This document shows positions 34,096-43,677 of a DNA stretch of 64,000 nt, piece after piece (position 1 is the stretch's first letter; every line of letters starts with the position of its first letter). Source of the stretch: Rhodopirellula bahusiensis (GTDB taxonomy: Bacteria > Planctomycetota > Planctomycetia > Pirellulales > Pirellulaceae); NCBI RefSeq assembly GCF_002727185.1, contig NZ_NIZW01000004.1, forward strand, positions 124,001 through 188,000, given 5' to 3'. The notes below the pieces were generated by a model, which was given only the letters and a program-made list of their open reading frames with translations, had not been told where the DNA came from and made no database searches. Position numbers and translations under genes: made by a program.

Positions 34096-36009
34096 CTAGT
34101 GGGCCGCGAGAGGATCGCCGCTGACGGACTCTCCGTTGGCTTCCGCCTGCTCGATCACTTGCGGCAATCGCCGCCAAAGAGCGATCGCTTCGCCGACCAT
34201 CCAGGCTTGCAGCACCAGCACCAACGCTCCAAATCCGATCAGCACGTAGTCCCGTTGGGGCCACCAGTTGTTCACCAAGTCAAACACCATCGCCCAGGCA
34301 GGCAACAACAACATCATTCCCATCGGGATCGCCAGAACGGCAACGGGCCGACTACGCCTGGCAAGATAGAACACTGCGACCATCAACGCCAAACCTGCCA
34401 GCAACTGATTCGTCGCACCGAACAGTGGCCACAACATCAAACCACCTTTGCCGGGACTGTCACCCGCAAAAACGGCGATGGCCATTCCGACCCCGACGGC
34501 AATCGTCGTCGCGACGTATTTGTTGGTGCCCGTTTGCCAGCCCGCCGAAGATGCGAGTTCACTGATCACGTAGCGTTGCAAACGAGTCGCGGTGTCCAAT
34601 GTCGTTGCGGCGAAACAAGCCACCATCACTGCCATGATTGCGACGCCGTATTTCAACGGAACACCGATGGCTGAGACAAAATTGGCACCACCGTCGATGA
34701 ACGCGGCCAGCTTTTTATCGAGCCCTTGCCCCTTCCATCCACCTCCCGCGGCAACCGTTCCCGCAGCCTCGTCAGCAGCGGTTGGCCCCGTCCGATAGTA
34801 GGAACGCCAGGCAGCTGAACCATCCAGCACCGCCTCGCCCGCGGCAGCTTCCGCCATCGCGACGGGTTCTTGCCGCGTGATTTCGATCGAACCCGACGAT
34901 GTATCTCGAGTCAAACGCCCCATTCCAACGCCCGCACAACAGGCCAGGATCACCAACACAGCCAGCATGCCTTCGCCCAGCATCGAACCGTAACCAATCA
35001 TCTGAGCATCGCGAGCGTTCTTCAATTGCTTGCTCGTCGTTCCGCTGCTGACCAAGCAATGAAACCCGCTGCACGCACCACACGCGATCGTGATGAAAAG
35101 GAACGGCAGCATCGGCGGCGCATCCGCAGGCACCTGCTTGGCGATTGCGGGTGCCGCCGTGGACAAGTTGGCTTGTCCGCTCAGCGAAGCAATAGCCAAT
35201 CCGGCGACCAACAAAATCAAAGCCACGCCTAGTTGCAAACTGTTCAAGAAATCACGTGGCTGCAGCAACAACCAAACCGGCAACACCGACGCGAAAAACG
35301 CGTAGATCAGCAACAACAACGTCCAAACCACCACCGGAGTCATGTAAACCGAATCGGCGGGCAACACATCGGCCAAATCCAGCGGCAACACCGTCGTGCC
35401 CAGATAAACGGTCAGGTACAAGATTCCCAAACCGATCAAACAGGGCACCACCAAGTTGCCTCCGCGGCGGATCACGGCCCAACCGATGAACGCCGCCACC
35501 GGCATCGCGGTCCAAACTGACAGCACCGATTCGGGATACAGCTTGAAAATATTCGCGATCACCAACCCAAACACAGCCAGGACGATCGACAAGGCCATCG
35601 CCAAAACAATCAGGAACAACACCTTGGCACGAGGCGAGATCAAACGCCCCGCGGCTTGCCCGATTGATTCTCCGCGACTTCGGATTGAGATCACCAAAGC
35701 GGCGAGATCGTGCACGCCGCCAATCAAAATCGATCCAAACACAACCCACAACAATGCCGGCAACCACCCCCAAAAAACCGCGAGCGCCGGACCGACGATT
35801 GGGCCCGTTCCGGCGATGCTGGTGAAATGGTGGCCAAACACGATGGACCGGTCCGTCGGAACGAAATCGACGTCGTCCCGCTGTGCCACGCTGGGCATCG
35901 TTTCATCGGCGCTCAACCGAAACAACTTCGTCGCCAAATAGCGGCCATAAGTGTGGTAGGCGACAACAAACGCGATCATCGAAAGGATCGCAATGACAAG
36001 AGTGCTCAT
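34096..36009 (-). CDS. CstA-family carbon starvation transporter
   Basis: The 637-residue protein has about 16 membrane spans and the CstA hallmarks: YHTYGRYLATKLF at residue 18, SIVFGHHFTSIAGTGPIVGP near 56, and GGVHDLAALVISIRSRGES near 97. The family imports pyruvate or peptides when carbon is scarce. The Pfam CstA core and the C-terminal five-span domain are both present. A soluble segment near 385-425 (EAAAGEAVLDGSAAWRSYYR) breaks the membrane spans. It is divergent from trxB. The substrate here is not tested. Confidence 0.93.
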   Translation of the reverse strand: MSTLVIAILSMIAFVVAYHTYGRYLATKLFRLSADETMPSVAQRDDVDFVPTDRSIVFGHHFTSIAGTGPIVGPALAVFWGWLPALLWVVFGSILIGGVHDLAALVISIRSRGESIGQAAGRLISPRAKVLFLIVLAMALSIVLAVFGLVIANIFKLYPESVLSVWTAMPVAAFIGWAVIRRGGNLVVPCLIGLGILYLTVYLGTTVLPLDLADVLPADSVYMTPVVVWTLLLLIYAFFASVLPVWLLLQPRDFLNSLQLGVALILLVAGLAIASLSGQANLSTAAPAIAKQVPADAPPMLPFLFITIACGACSGFHCLVSSGTTSKQLKNARDAQMIGYGSMLGEGMLAVLVILACCAGVGMGRLTRDTSSGSIEITRQEPVAMAEAAAGEAVLDGSAAWRSYYRTGPTAADEAAGTVAAGGGWKGQGLDKKLAAFIDGGANFVSAIGVPLKYGVAIMAVMVACFAATTLDTATRLQRYVISELASSAGWQTGTNKYVATTIAVGVGMAIAVFAGDSPGKGGLMLWPLFGATNQLLAGLALMVAVFYLARRSRPVAVLAIPMGMMLLLPAWAMVFDLVNNWWPQRDYVLIGFGALVLVLQAWMVGEAIALWRRLPQVIEQAEANGESVSGDPLAAH

Positions 36010-36331
36010 ACGGAGTGATCAGCGGCGGGCGAAGGTGGGGATGAACGGTGGGATGAAGCGTGGCGGCGACTGAACGCCGGTTGACCAGCATCGGTTAACG
36101 GCCAAGTCAGGCGACCGGGCAGGGAGGTTGGAATGTGCGGCGGGACGCGAATCGCACTCACCATTCTATGGATGGTGCATGCGATCATTCCCGGCGGAAT
36201 TCCTGCCTTTGGCCGGTCGTCGTTTCGAGTTTGCCCCCTATAATACGCGAAACGCGTGGGCTCCGAACGATGCCGCTGGCCCGATCGAGACCATTTCGCA
36301 TTTGCGACCACTCACTCTTCAAGACTGAATC
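36010..36331. other. Divergent promoter region, CstA-family gene and trxB
   Basis: This 322-base gap has no gene. The plus-strand half contains a perfect TATAAT at 36239-36244, about 90 bases before the trxB start codon, with no convincing -35 hexamer at the usual spacing. The minus-strand half shows no clear boxes. Confidence 0.55.
36239..36244 (+). promoter_or_regulatory. trxB: Consensus -10 box, probable trxB promoter
   Basis: A perfect TATAAT lies 88 bases before the trxB ATG, giving a transcript with about an 80-base leader. The expected -35 region (GGTCGTC) is poor, so an activator or alternative sigma factor may be needed. Confidence 0.5.
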
Positions 36332-37465
36332 ATGAGCTCTGCTCCAAGCAACGGAAACGCCCCATCCAAAATTGAAAAGACCATCATCATCGGCAGCGGG
36401 CCGGCGGGTTGGTCAGCGGCCATTTACGCGGCTCGAGCAAACCTGGATCCGATCCTTTTCGAAGGCACGGTCAAACCCGAAATGATTCCTTTGGGTCAGC
36501 TCGCTTACACCACTGAAATCGAAAACTTCGCGGGTTTCCCGGCCGGAAACGTCCGTGCGTTCGTGGAATCCGCCGTGGACAAAGATCGCCATTGGAACCT
36601 GCCGATGGCTCCGGAGGGACACGAAAAAGACGGCCAGCCTCACTACGCCGTGCAGGGCGTGGAGCTGATGGAACTGATGAAGCAGCAAGCCCTCAACTTT
36701 GGCACCCGAGTGATCGGCGACGACATCGAACGTGTCGATTTCTCCGGACCGCCACACACTTTGTATCCCGCCTCCGGCGATCCGATCCAGGCTCACACCG
36801 TGATAATCGCCACCGGCGCACGAGCCAATTACTTGGGTCTGCCCAGCGAAGAGCTTTACAAGAACAAGGGCGTCAGCGCTTGTGCCGTTTGCGATGGTGC
36901 ATTGCCCGTTTACCGCAGCAAACCCTTGGCGGTTGTCGGCGGTGGTGACTCGGCCGTCGAAGAAGCCACTTACCTCGCCAATCTGAAAGGTGCCGACACG
37001 ATCTACTTGCTCGTGCGTCGCGACCAAATGCGTGCCAGCAAAGTCATGCAAGATCGTGCGATCAATCATCCCAACATCGAGATCCTCTGGAACACCGTGG
37101 TGGAAGAAGTGCTCGGCGATGAAAAACTGGTCAACGGCCTGCGTCTCAAAGACACCGTGGATGGATCGACGCGGGAACTGAAGGTCGGCGGCATGTTTGT
37201 CGCCATCGGCCACACACCAAACACTTCGTTCTTGGACGGTGCCGTCGACATGAACAGCGAAGGCTACATCCAGTGGACCAAGTCGTTCCGCACGAACACA
37301 TCGGCAAACGGCGTTTTCGCTGCCGGTGATGTTGCCGACGATTACTACCGTCAAGCAATCACGTCAGCCGGAACAGGCTGCATGGCAGCTCTCGACGCCG
37401 AACGTTTCTTGGTTGAGCACGAAGAAACAACCGGAACCAGCGAAGCTCGTCCGTCGCTGACGTAG
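36332..37465 (+). CDS. trxB: Thioredoxin reductase
   Basis: The 377-residue flavoprotein has the FAD-binding [16 protein letters not shown] (about 21-36), the redox pair CAVC (Cys184/Cys187), the NADPH-binding [15 protein letters not shown] and the C-terminal [16 protein letters not shown]. It reduces thioredoxin with NADPH in the cytoplasm. It is longer than the ~320 residues usual in the family: about 14 extra N-terminal residues, an insertion near 80-107 ([20 protein letters not shown]) and a 17-residue C-terminal tail. It is probably monocistronic. A hairpin with no T tract follows the stop. Confidence 0.94.
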   Translation: MSSAPSNGNAPSKIEKTIIIGSGPAGWSAAIYAARANLDPILFEGTVKPEMIPLGQLAYTTEIENFAGFPAGNVRAFVESAVDKDRHWNLPMAPEGHEKDGQPHYAVQGVELMELMKQQALNFGTRVIGDDIERVDFSGPPHTLYPASGDPIQAHTVIIATGARANYLGLPSEELYKNKGVSACAVCDGALPVYRSKPLAVVGGGDSAVEEATYLANLKGADTIYLLVRRDQMRASKVMQDRAINHPNIEILWNTVVEEVLGDEKLVNGLRLKDTVDGSTRELKVGGMFVAIGHTPNTSFLDGAVDMNSEGYIQWTKSFRTNTSANGVFAAGDVADDYYRQAITSAGTGCMAALDAERFLVEHEETTGTSEARPSLT

Positions 37466-37474
37466 GCAATGGAA

Positions 37475-37504
37475 GGCTGAACTTCGAACCAGAGAAGTTC
37501 AGCC
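37475..37504. terminator. Hairpin between trxB and the convergent esterase
   Basis: GGCTGAACTTC (37475-37485) pairs perfectly with GAAGTTCAGCC (37494-37504) around an 8-base loop. It begins 10 bases after the trxB stop. Neither strand has a T tract, so it may be a 3' stabilising hairpin or a non-canonical terminator. Confidence 0.6.
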
Positions 37505-37624
37505 CGCCTTGAATGGCCAAATTCAAGTGGAATCGTGTGGGTTGATGTTGGTCTTTGGCCAACGAAACCCTTTCGCAAGATCGCGACGCCTGAACTCACG
37601 TGTTGGACTCGCATTGTCGCGGCC

Positions 37625-38869
37625 CTAGTTGGATGAATCACCGGAGTTGCCTTGCAACTCCAGCACCGCCCACGCGAATGCTTCTCCAATCTGGGCCATC
37701 GTTTTCCCGCATCCCAGATAGTGGTAACCAGCGTTCGACGCGCCGCGTTTCCATAAAGCGAGTTCTTCTTCCGAGATCAATTCGCGTTCGAATTCCTGCA
37801 TGAACTCAGCTTGCTGCTCTTTGCTCATCGAGCCATCGTGGTTCTCATGCCCACGCTGCTTCGTCCGCAGTTGATACGACTTCTGCCGGACTTCCCCAAA
37901 TTTGCTTGCAATCGCGCCGAGCGGTTCGTCCCAGTAAGGCCCCGTTGGAACCGCGACGACGTTGCCACGAAAAGCGTCCATCTTTGCGGGCGCCGCCATC
38001 GCATCCCGGAATTGCCGGTGATCAGGGCTCGGGTGCTCGCCATCAACTCCCATCACACCGATCACAAACGGCAAGTCCGTCGCACTCGAGTCCACGTCGC
38101 CCAAATCGGAACGCACATCGCGGATGAAGTCGGCCATCCACTCGGAGTATTTTTCAAAACGGTTCTGCTCCGAATCAGCAGGCAACCGTGGGTAAACATC
38201 GCGGTTGACGACATCGTTCCAACCTTGGAACCAAACGAAGCCTGCTAGCTCAAAGCCCTGGTCGTCTTGATAACCTGGCACGACTCGATCGAGATCACCG
38301 AGCACCGACTTCACATGCTGGACCATCAAGCGATAGTACTTCCCGGAGTCTTCCTCGTGGTTACGGTCTCGCTCGATGTCGTTCTTGGTCCTCGGATAAA
38401 CGCCAGCACTCGGCGGACGAAAGTCGTAGAACAGTGACTTCCCACCCCACGCGGTTTTGATCAGCAGAACCGGCGCGTCGGTGTGTTCTTCAATCGTCAA
38501 ACCGAATGTAAACTCTGGGCCGATCTTGCCGCCGTCTTCACTCGGCTTGGGTCGCGAACCGTACCCGGTGGTCAGCTTGCCGACTCCCTCGCCGTTGTTG
38601 TCGCCTCGTCCGGTCAAATACGAGATGGAAACTCGGTCGCAAACGCGGAAGGTTCCGTCTTCGTTGCGCATTTTCGCGAGCAAAGACTTGGACTGCGGGT
38701 CCTCGCTCATGTAGTCGATCGTCTCGACCTTGGCGTGCCCTTCCATGTTGGATTGCCCTGCGAGGATATAAACCTGCAGTGGCTTGGAAGAGCTTGGCTC
38801 AGCAGGAGTCTCCCCGCGAGCCGGGATCACGACGAGCAGACAGCCAACCAGACAGACACAACGCAACAT
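37625..38869 (-). CDS. Secreted SASA-domain (SGNH) esterase
   Basis: The 414-residue protein starts with a signal peptide (LVGCLLVVIPARGETP, cleavage near residue 20) and has the SGNH block I motif ILAGQSNMEGH near residue 35. This is the Ser-nucleophile block of the sialate O-acetylesterase (SASA/DUF303) family. It also has LLIKTAWGGKSL and FVWFQGWNDVVN, the block II/III-like Gly and Asn positions. The family removes acetyl groups from carbohydrates. It lies 63 bases after the DUF1501 gene on the same strand, so it probably belongs to the same unit. Confidence 0.85.
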   Translation of the reverse strand: MLRCVCLVGCLLVVIPARGETPAEPSSSKPLQVYILAGQSNMEGHAKVETIDYMSEDPQSKSLLAKMRNEDGTFRVCDRVSISYLTGRGDNNGEGVGKLTTGYGSRPKPSEDGGKIGPEFTFGLTIEEHTDAPVLLIKTAWGGKSLFYDFRPPSAGVYPRTKNDIERDRNHEEDSGKYYRLMVQHVKSVLGDLDRVVPGYQDDQGFELAGFVWFQGWNDVVNRDVYPRLPADSEQNRFEKYSEWMADFIRDVRSDLGDVDSSATDLPFVIGVMGVDGEHPSPDHRQFRDAMAAPAKMDAFRGNVVAVPTGPYWDEPLGAIASKFGEVRQKSYQLRTKQRGHENHDGSMSKEQQAEFMQEFERELISEEELALWKRGASNAGYHYLGCGKTMAQIGEAFAWAVLELQGNSGDSSN

Positions 38870-38932
38870 CGATGCAGCCTCAACATGAAACGGAAGTTTG
38901 ATGAGGCGATCGCGTTGATGGCGTTCGCCCGG

Positions 38933-40414
38933 TCAAGCCAGGATGTCGTGCACGACCTCACCGTGCACGTCGGTCAGACGAAATTGCCGTCCCTGATATC
39001 GGAACGTCAGCCGCTCGTGATCCACTCCCAGCAGGTGCATGATAGTCGCGTGCAGATCATGAATGTGCACGGGATCTTCGGTCAGGTTGTACCCAAAGTC
39101 ATCGGTTGCACCGTGCACGATGCCAGGCTTCACCCCTCCGCCGGCCATCCACAAACTGAAACACCTTGGGTGGTGATCGCGACCGAAGCTGCTTTCCGTC
39201 AGCTTGCCCTGGCAATAATTGGTGCGACCAAATTCACCGCCCCAAATGACGAGAGTGTCTTCCAACATCCCCAAACGTTTGAGATCTTGAACCAGCGCCG
39301 CGGATGCTTGATCGGTTGCCTTGCACTGCTTGGGCAATCCGTTGGGCAGCCCACCGTGGTGATCCCAACCTTTGTGATAGAGCTGGATGAAACGCACGCC
39401 ACGCTGTGCCAATCGCCGAGCCATCAAGCAGTTCGCGGCGAATGAACCAGGGTTCTTGGAATCCTTGCCATACAGCTCGAAAACCTCTTCCGGTTCATCC
39501 GCGAAATCGGTGGCCTCCGGGATGGATGACTGCATCGCGAACGCCATTTCGTACTGAGCGATTCGAGCTTCGACCAGAGGATCGGCTTGGGTCGCCAACT
39601 GCATTTGGTGCAGTTTCGAAAGGGCATCCATGGCGGAGCGACGACTTTGCGTGTCGATGCCTTGCGGGTTGCTTAAGTACAGCACCGGATCGGCGCCGCT
39701 TCGGAACTGAACGCCTTGATGCTCGCTGGGCAGAAACCCATTGCCCCAAAATCGTGAAACCAATGGCTGGCCGCTGTTTTGGTTCTTGGTTGTCATCACG
39801 ACGAACGCGGGCAAGTTTTCGTTCTCGCTGCCCAATCCATAATCCACCCAGGCGCCCATGCTGGGCCGCCCGGGGAACATGCTGCCGGTCTGCATGAACG
39901 TGACCGCGGGACCGTGGTTGATCGCTTCGGTGTACATCGACCGAACAACACAAATGTCATCCGCGATCTTGGATGTGTACGGCAATTGGTCGCTCATCCA
40001 AGTCCCCGATTCGCCGTGCTGTTTGAAATCAAACGGAGAACCCACCAATGGCAAACTGGACTGGTTGCCGCTCATTCCGGTCAGACGTTGGCCGCCGCGA
40101 ATTTCATCGGGCAGTTCCGTGCCATGCTTTTCATTGAGCAACGGTTTGTAGTCGAACAAATCCAGTTGCGATGGAGCGCCCGACTGGAACAAAAAGATCA
40201 CCCGCTTCGCTTTGGCGGCGTGATGCAACGTTCCCATCGAACCCGGAACCGGAGCACCAGGGCCGAGCGAATTCGCTGAATTCGCAAACGCGTTCGAGTC
40301 ACCCAAACTGCTGGCCAGCAACTGTCCCAATGCCATGCCGCCAAACCCATAGGCGGAGTTCTGCAGCAAGGCACGACGATTGATCGAGATCGGATTCAAA
40401 TCAGAGTGGCTCAT
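38933..40414 (-). CDS. DUF1501 family protein with Tat signal
   Basis: The 493-residue protein belongs to the planctomycete DUF1501 family, a sulfatase-fold relative. It has a twin-arginine leader (INRRALLQNSAYGFGGMALG), the motif RVIFLFQSGAPSQLDLFDYKP near residue 60, and LVIWGGEFGRTNY near 390. The family acts outside the cytoplasm; activity is not well established. Its ATG overlaps the stop of the preceding DUF1549/DUF1553 gene by four bases, so the two are translated as a pair. This pairing is a known planctomycete feature. The start at 40414 is preferred to a GTG/ATG 15 bases upstream because of that overlap. Confidence 0.88.
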   Translation of the reverse strand: MSHSDLNPISINRRALLQNSAYGFGGMALGQLLASSLGDSNAFANSANSLGPGAPVPGSMGTLHHAAKAKRVIFLFQSGAPSQLDLFDYKPLLNEKHGTELPDEIRGGQRLTGMSGNQSSLPLVGSPFDFKQHGESGTWMSDQLPYTSKIADDICVVRSMYTEAINHGPAVTFMQTGSMFPGRPSMGAWVDYGLGSENENLPAFVVMTTKNQNSGQPLVSRFWGNGFLPSEHQGVQFRSGADPVLYLSNPQGIDTQSRRSAMDALSKLHQMQLATQADPLVEARIAQYEMAFAMQSSIPEATDFADEPEEVFELYGKDSKNPGSFAANCLMARRLAQRGVRFIQLYHKGWDHHGGLPNGLPKQCKATDQASAALVQDLKRLGMLEDTLVIWGGEFGRTNYCQGKLTESSFGRDHHPRCFSLWMAGGGVKPGIVHGATDDFGYNLTEDPVHIHDLHATIMHLLGVDHERLTFRYQGRQFRLTDVHGEVVHDILA

Positions 40415-43400
40415 CGTTTCACCAGGCATAAGTCAAAGTTCAGCAACGTTCCAACGACAACCGTCATCGCAGCCACGCGGTTGGCATCCAGCGATTCATC
40501 AGGTGTGGCATCGCCGATCACGAGAAACTCGCTCGTCGCTGCTTCGTGAGATTGAAAATAGTCTTTTTGTTCTTCGTACAACTCGACCAGCACGCTGAGT
40601 TGATCCGGGGTCGGCCGCCGACTGGTCGTGATTCGAAATGCATCGCGAAGCATCGCTTTCGAGTCTTTCTGCGAGCCGTCTCGAACCAATTCTTCCGCCA
40701 ACCCACGAGAGGCCTCGATCGTTTGCGGACCGTTGAGCATCACAAACGCCTGCAGCGGCGACGCCGTTCGTTCCCGCTGCACGCGACAGACATCTCGTTT
40801 GGCAGCATCCAAGGTCGTCATCACCGGCGCGGGGCTGGTTCGCTTCCAGTACGTGTACAAACTTCGTCGGTACAAACCCTCGCCTTTGTCTCGATCGGTC
40901 GGTTTGAACGACACTTCCACTTCGTACGGTTTCGCTGGCGGTCCTCCCATCGATCGAACCAAGCGTCCACCCGCAGCGAGTGCTTGGTCACGCAACATCT
41001 CGGCGGGCAATCGGTACGTCGGGAAATGCGAGAGCAGACGATTGGTTGGATCAATCAACGCAAGTTTCTCTTGCGAAGACACACTGCTGCGACCATAGGC
41101 ATCCGAAAGCATGATTTGCTTCATCATCCGCTTCAGGTCCCAATCGTTGTCCGCTAAATCCAATGCCAACCAATCCAGCAGTTCAGGATGGGTTGGCGGC
41201 ATGCCTTGGCTGCCAAAGTCTTCCGGCGTGCGAACCAAACCTTGTCCAAAACAGATTTGCCACAATCGATTCACAGCCACTCGAGAAGTCAGCGGATGCT
41301 CGCGGTTGCACAACCACTTTGCCAAAGCCAAGCGGTTCGGGCTGGATGACTCATCGGACTGAAGTGGTGGCAAAAATTCCGGTGTTCCTGGTTGGACTTC
41401 TTGTTGCGGGCTGTCGTAGACACCACGAGCCAGCAGGTGAGTCGGCCGCGGTTCCGGCGTCTCACGCATCACCATGATTTCATCGATTGATTCTTCGAGC
41501 TTGCATTTCGCGACGCGCGCGTCACGCAACTTTGTACGAGCCGCGATGATCTCTTCGTCCCAGCGAACCAAAGCGTGTTGGATCAGTTGCCCCTGATCCC
41601 ATTCCGCTTCTTTGTCGAACTCATAGTCGTCGCGAGCGAGTTGCTGGATTTCCAGATCACTCAACTGAACATCGAAGACGCGAAATTGGTCGACGGCACC
41701 CTGTTTGAAACCACGGTCTCTCATCCGTTCGCCGATCGCGATGTTGTCGCCGCCTCCACCTTGGATTTGTTTGGACAACGCGTCTCGGACAACACTGGTT
41801 TCGACCGCTTTGCCATTGACGTGAATTGTCAATCCGGAAGCGGAACTGGAACCTTCCGTCGACGCGGTGACATGCACCCACTCGCCGACTGGGATGGCAT
41901 CGTTGGTCACAACGCTGATCGCATTGCCTGGCCAAAAATGGATCTGCGACCATTGAAGTTTTCCGTCCAAGATCAGCAACTCATATCCGCGACTGGCGGC
42001 ATCGGTCCAGGCTCGCGAACGATGCCAAACGACCGCCCGTTCCTTGACGTCCGGCGTCTTCATCCACAGAGAAACCGAGAACGGCTGCGAACGATCAAAG
42101 TTGCCCACCTCAGTCGCGACGGCGTCATCGCCGGTCAGTTGCCAAGCTTTGCCAACCTTCCCTTCGACGGATTGGTTGGGCGACTTCGGATCGTCTTCGA
42201 AATCCAACGATGCGATCGGTTGAGCCAAGGGTTGCTCCGGCAATGATTCGCTCACGATCGCGTCAGGTTGACTCAATCGCTGAGACCAATGATCGCTTCG
42301 CTTCTGAATCGTTTGACGAAGCTGTTGCTCCGCGACGGCGATGTCGCTTTGCAATTGTTTCAGTTGGCGTTCTTCGTCTTCGGTTGGCAATGGCAACGTC
42401 GGCGTGGGAACCGATGGCGTGAAGTACGAATACAGCCCAGCTTCATCGATGTTGTCAAAGAACGCGTTGAGTTGAAAGTAATTCTCTTGACTGATCGGAT
42501 CGTACTTGTGGTTGTGACACCGACAGCACTCATACGTCAGTCCCATCATCGCCGTCGCGACCGTTTGGGCCCGGTCGGCCACGTATTCAATGCGGAACTC
42601 TTCGGGCACACTTCCGCCTTCCACTTTTTGCGGATGCAGACGATTGAAGGTTGTCGCCAAAATCTGATCGCGAGTCGCATCGGGCAACAAATCACCCGCC
42701 AGTTGTTGCGTCACGAATTCATCGTAGGGCAGGTTGTCGTTGAACGCGTTGATTACCCAATCACGCCAAGGCCAAACAAATCGATCGCGATCGACTTGGT
42801 AGCCATAAGTGTCGCTGTAGCGAGCGGCATCGAGCCAGTCGGTTGCCATGCGTTCGCCATATTCCGGTCGCGCGAGCAGCCGATCGATCACGCGGGTTTT
42901 GGCCATCGGCGTTTGGTCCGCCAAGAACGAATCCATCTCGGAAAGTGTGGGCGGCACACCAACCAAATCAAACGTCACGCGTCGCAACCAAGTCTCGCGG
43001 TCAGCTTCGCCTTCGGGTTTCAAACCAGCCTTCGTCAACGCACGATTGACGAACCGATCGATCTCATTGGCTGAATCAGATGACTTCTCCGTGCCTGCTT
43101 CCTCGTTTGGCACGTCGACTTCCGTTGGAGAGATGAACGACCAGTGGCTTTGATAGTGAGCTCCTTGTTCGATCCAGCGACGGACCGTTTCCGTTTGCTC
43201 GGGTGTGACCTTGCGTTCCGAATCCGGCGGCGGCATCAACATGTCCGGATCATCGGACACCATTCGCAACCACACTTCGCTGTCTTCCCAATCGCCTTCG
43301 ACGATCGCCCAATCCTTGGCACCTTCCTCCGTGTCCAAGTGCAAACCGGCTTCGCGATTTTCATCGTCCGGTCCGTGACAGTGAAAGCAATTCTCAGACA

Positions 43401-43587
43401 AGATCGGACGAATGTCACGATTGAACTGAACTGTGTCTTCCGACTCTTTCGCGTCCTCCGCAACGGCGGGCTGGACCAGCGCAACCGCCCAAACGAAAGG
43501 AACAATCAGCGTCCAAGAACCAAGCTTCCAACGATCCAATTTGCGATCGCTGGAGCGGGGTGAAGATGAAGTCAATGAATCACGCAT
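40411..43587 (-). CDS. DUF1549/DUF1553 protein with N-terminal c-type cytochrome (PSCyt1) and a LamG-like domain
   Basis: The 1058-residue protein has an N-terminal hydrophobic leader and then a heme-binding CxxCH in ILSENCFHCHGPDDENREAG. It is followed by DUF1549 (WIEQGAHYQSHW, FVNRALTKAGLKP and DWLDAARYSDTYGYQVD) and by a ~180-residue insert like a concanavalin/LamG sandwich (PFSVSLWMKTPD, then GLTIHVNGKAVE). The last part is DUF1553 (RLALAKWLCNREHPLTSRVA to QTIEASRGLAEELV). These proteins are exported and common in planctomycetes, probably acting with sulfatases or polysaccharide enzymes. The start at 43587 begins a plausible signal peptide; the frame is open to 43674. Confidence 0.88.
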   Translation of the reverse strand: MRDSLTSSSPRSSDRKLDRWKLGSWTLIVPFVWAVALVQPAVAEDAKESEDTVQFNRDIRPILSENCFHCHGPDDENREAGLHLDTEEGAKDWAIVEGDWEDSEVWLRMVSDDPDMLMPPPDSERKVTPEQTETVRRWIEQGAHYQSHWSFISPTEVDVPNEEAGTEKSSDSANEIDRFVNRALTKAGLKPEGEADRETWLRRVTFDLVGVPPTLSEMDSFLADQTPMAKTRVIDRLLARPEYGERMATDWLDAARYSDTYGYQVDRDRFVWPWRDWVINAFNDNLPYDEFVTQQLAGDLLPDATRDQILATTFNRLHPQKVEGGSVPEEFRIEYVADRAQTVATAMMGLTYECCRCHNHKYDPISQENYFQLNAFFDNIDEAGLYSYFTPSVPTPTLPLPTEDEERQLKQLQSDIAVAEQQLRQTIQKRSDHWSQRLSQPDAIVSESLPEQPLAQPIASLDFEDDPKSPNQSVEGKVGKAWQLTGDDAVATEVGNFDRSQPFSVSLWMKTPDVKERAVVWHRSRAWTDAASRGYELLILDGKLQWSQIHFWPGNAISVVTNDAIPVGEWVHVTASTEGSSSASGLTIHVNGKAVETSVVRDALSKQIQGGGGDNIAIGERMRDRGFKQGAVDQFRVFDVQLSDLEIQQLARDDYEFDKEAEWDQGQLIQHALVRWDEEIIAARTKLRDARVAKCKLEESIDEIMVMRETPEPRPTHLLARGVYDSPQQEVQPGTPEFLPPLQSDESSSPNRLALAKWLCNREHPLTSRVAVNRLWQICFGQGLVRTPEDFGSQGMPPTHPELLDWLALDLADNDWDLKRMMKQIMLSDAYGRSSVSSQEKLALIDPTNRLLSHFPTYRLPAEMLRDQALAAGGRLVRSMGGPPAKPYEVEVSFKPTDRDKGEGLYRRSLYTYWKRTSPAPVMTTLDAAKRDVCRVQRERTASPLQAFVMLNGPQTIEASRGLAEELVRDGSQKDSKAMLRDAFRITTSRRPTPDQLSVLVELYEEQKDYFQSHEAATSEFLVIGDATPDESLDANRVAAMTVVVGTLLNFDLCLVKR

Positions 43588-43677
43588 TGCGTGCAATGGC
43601 TTTTGTGTTGGGAAAGATTTGATGATGGCTCTACGAACAAACGAACCGCAAGGGTTCGTCCAAGCCCACACCACATC

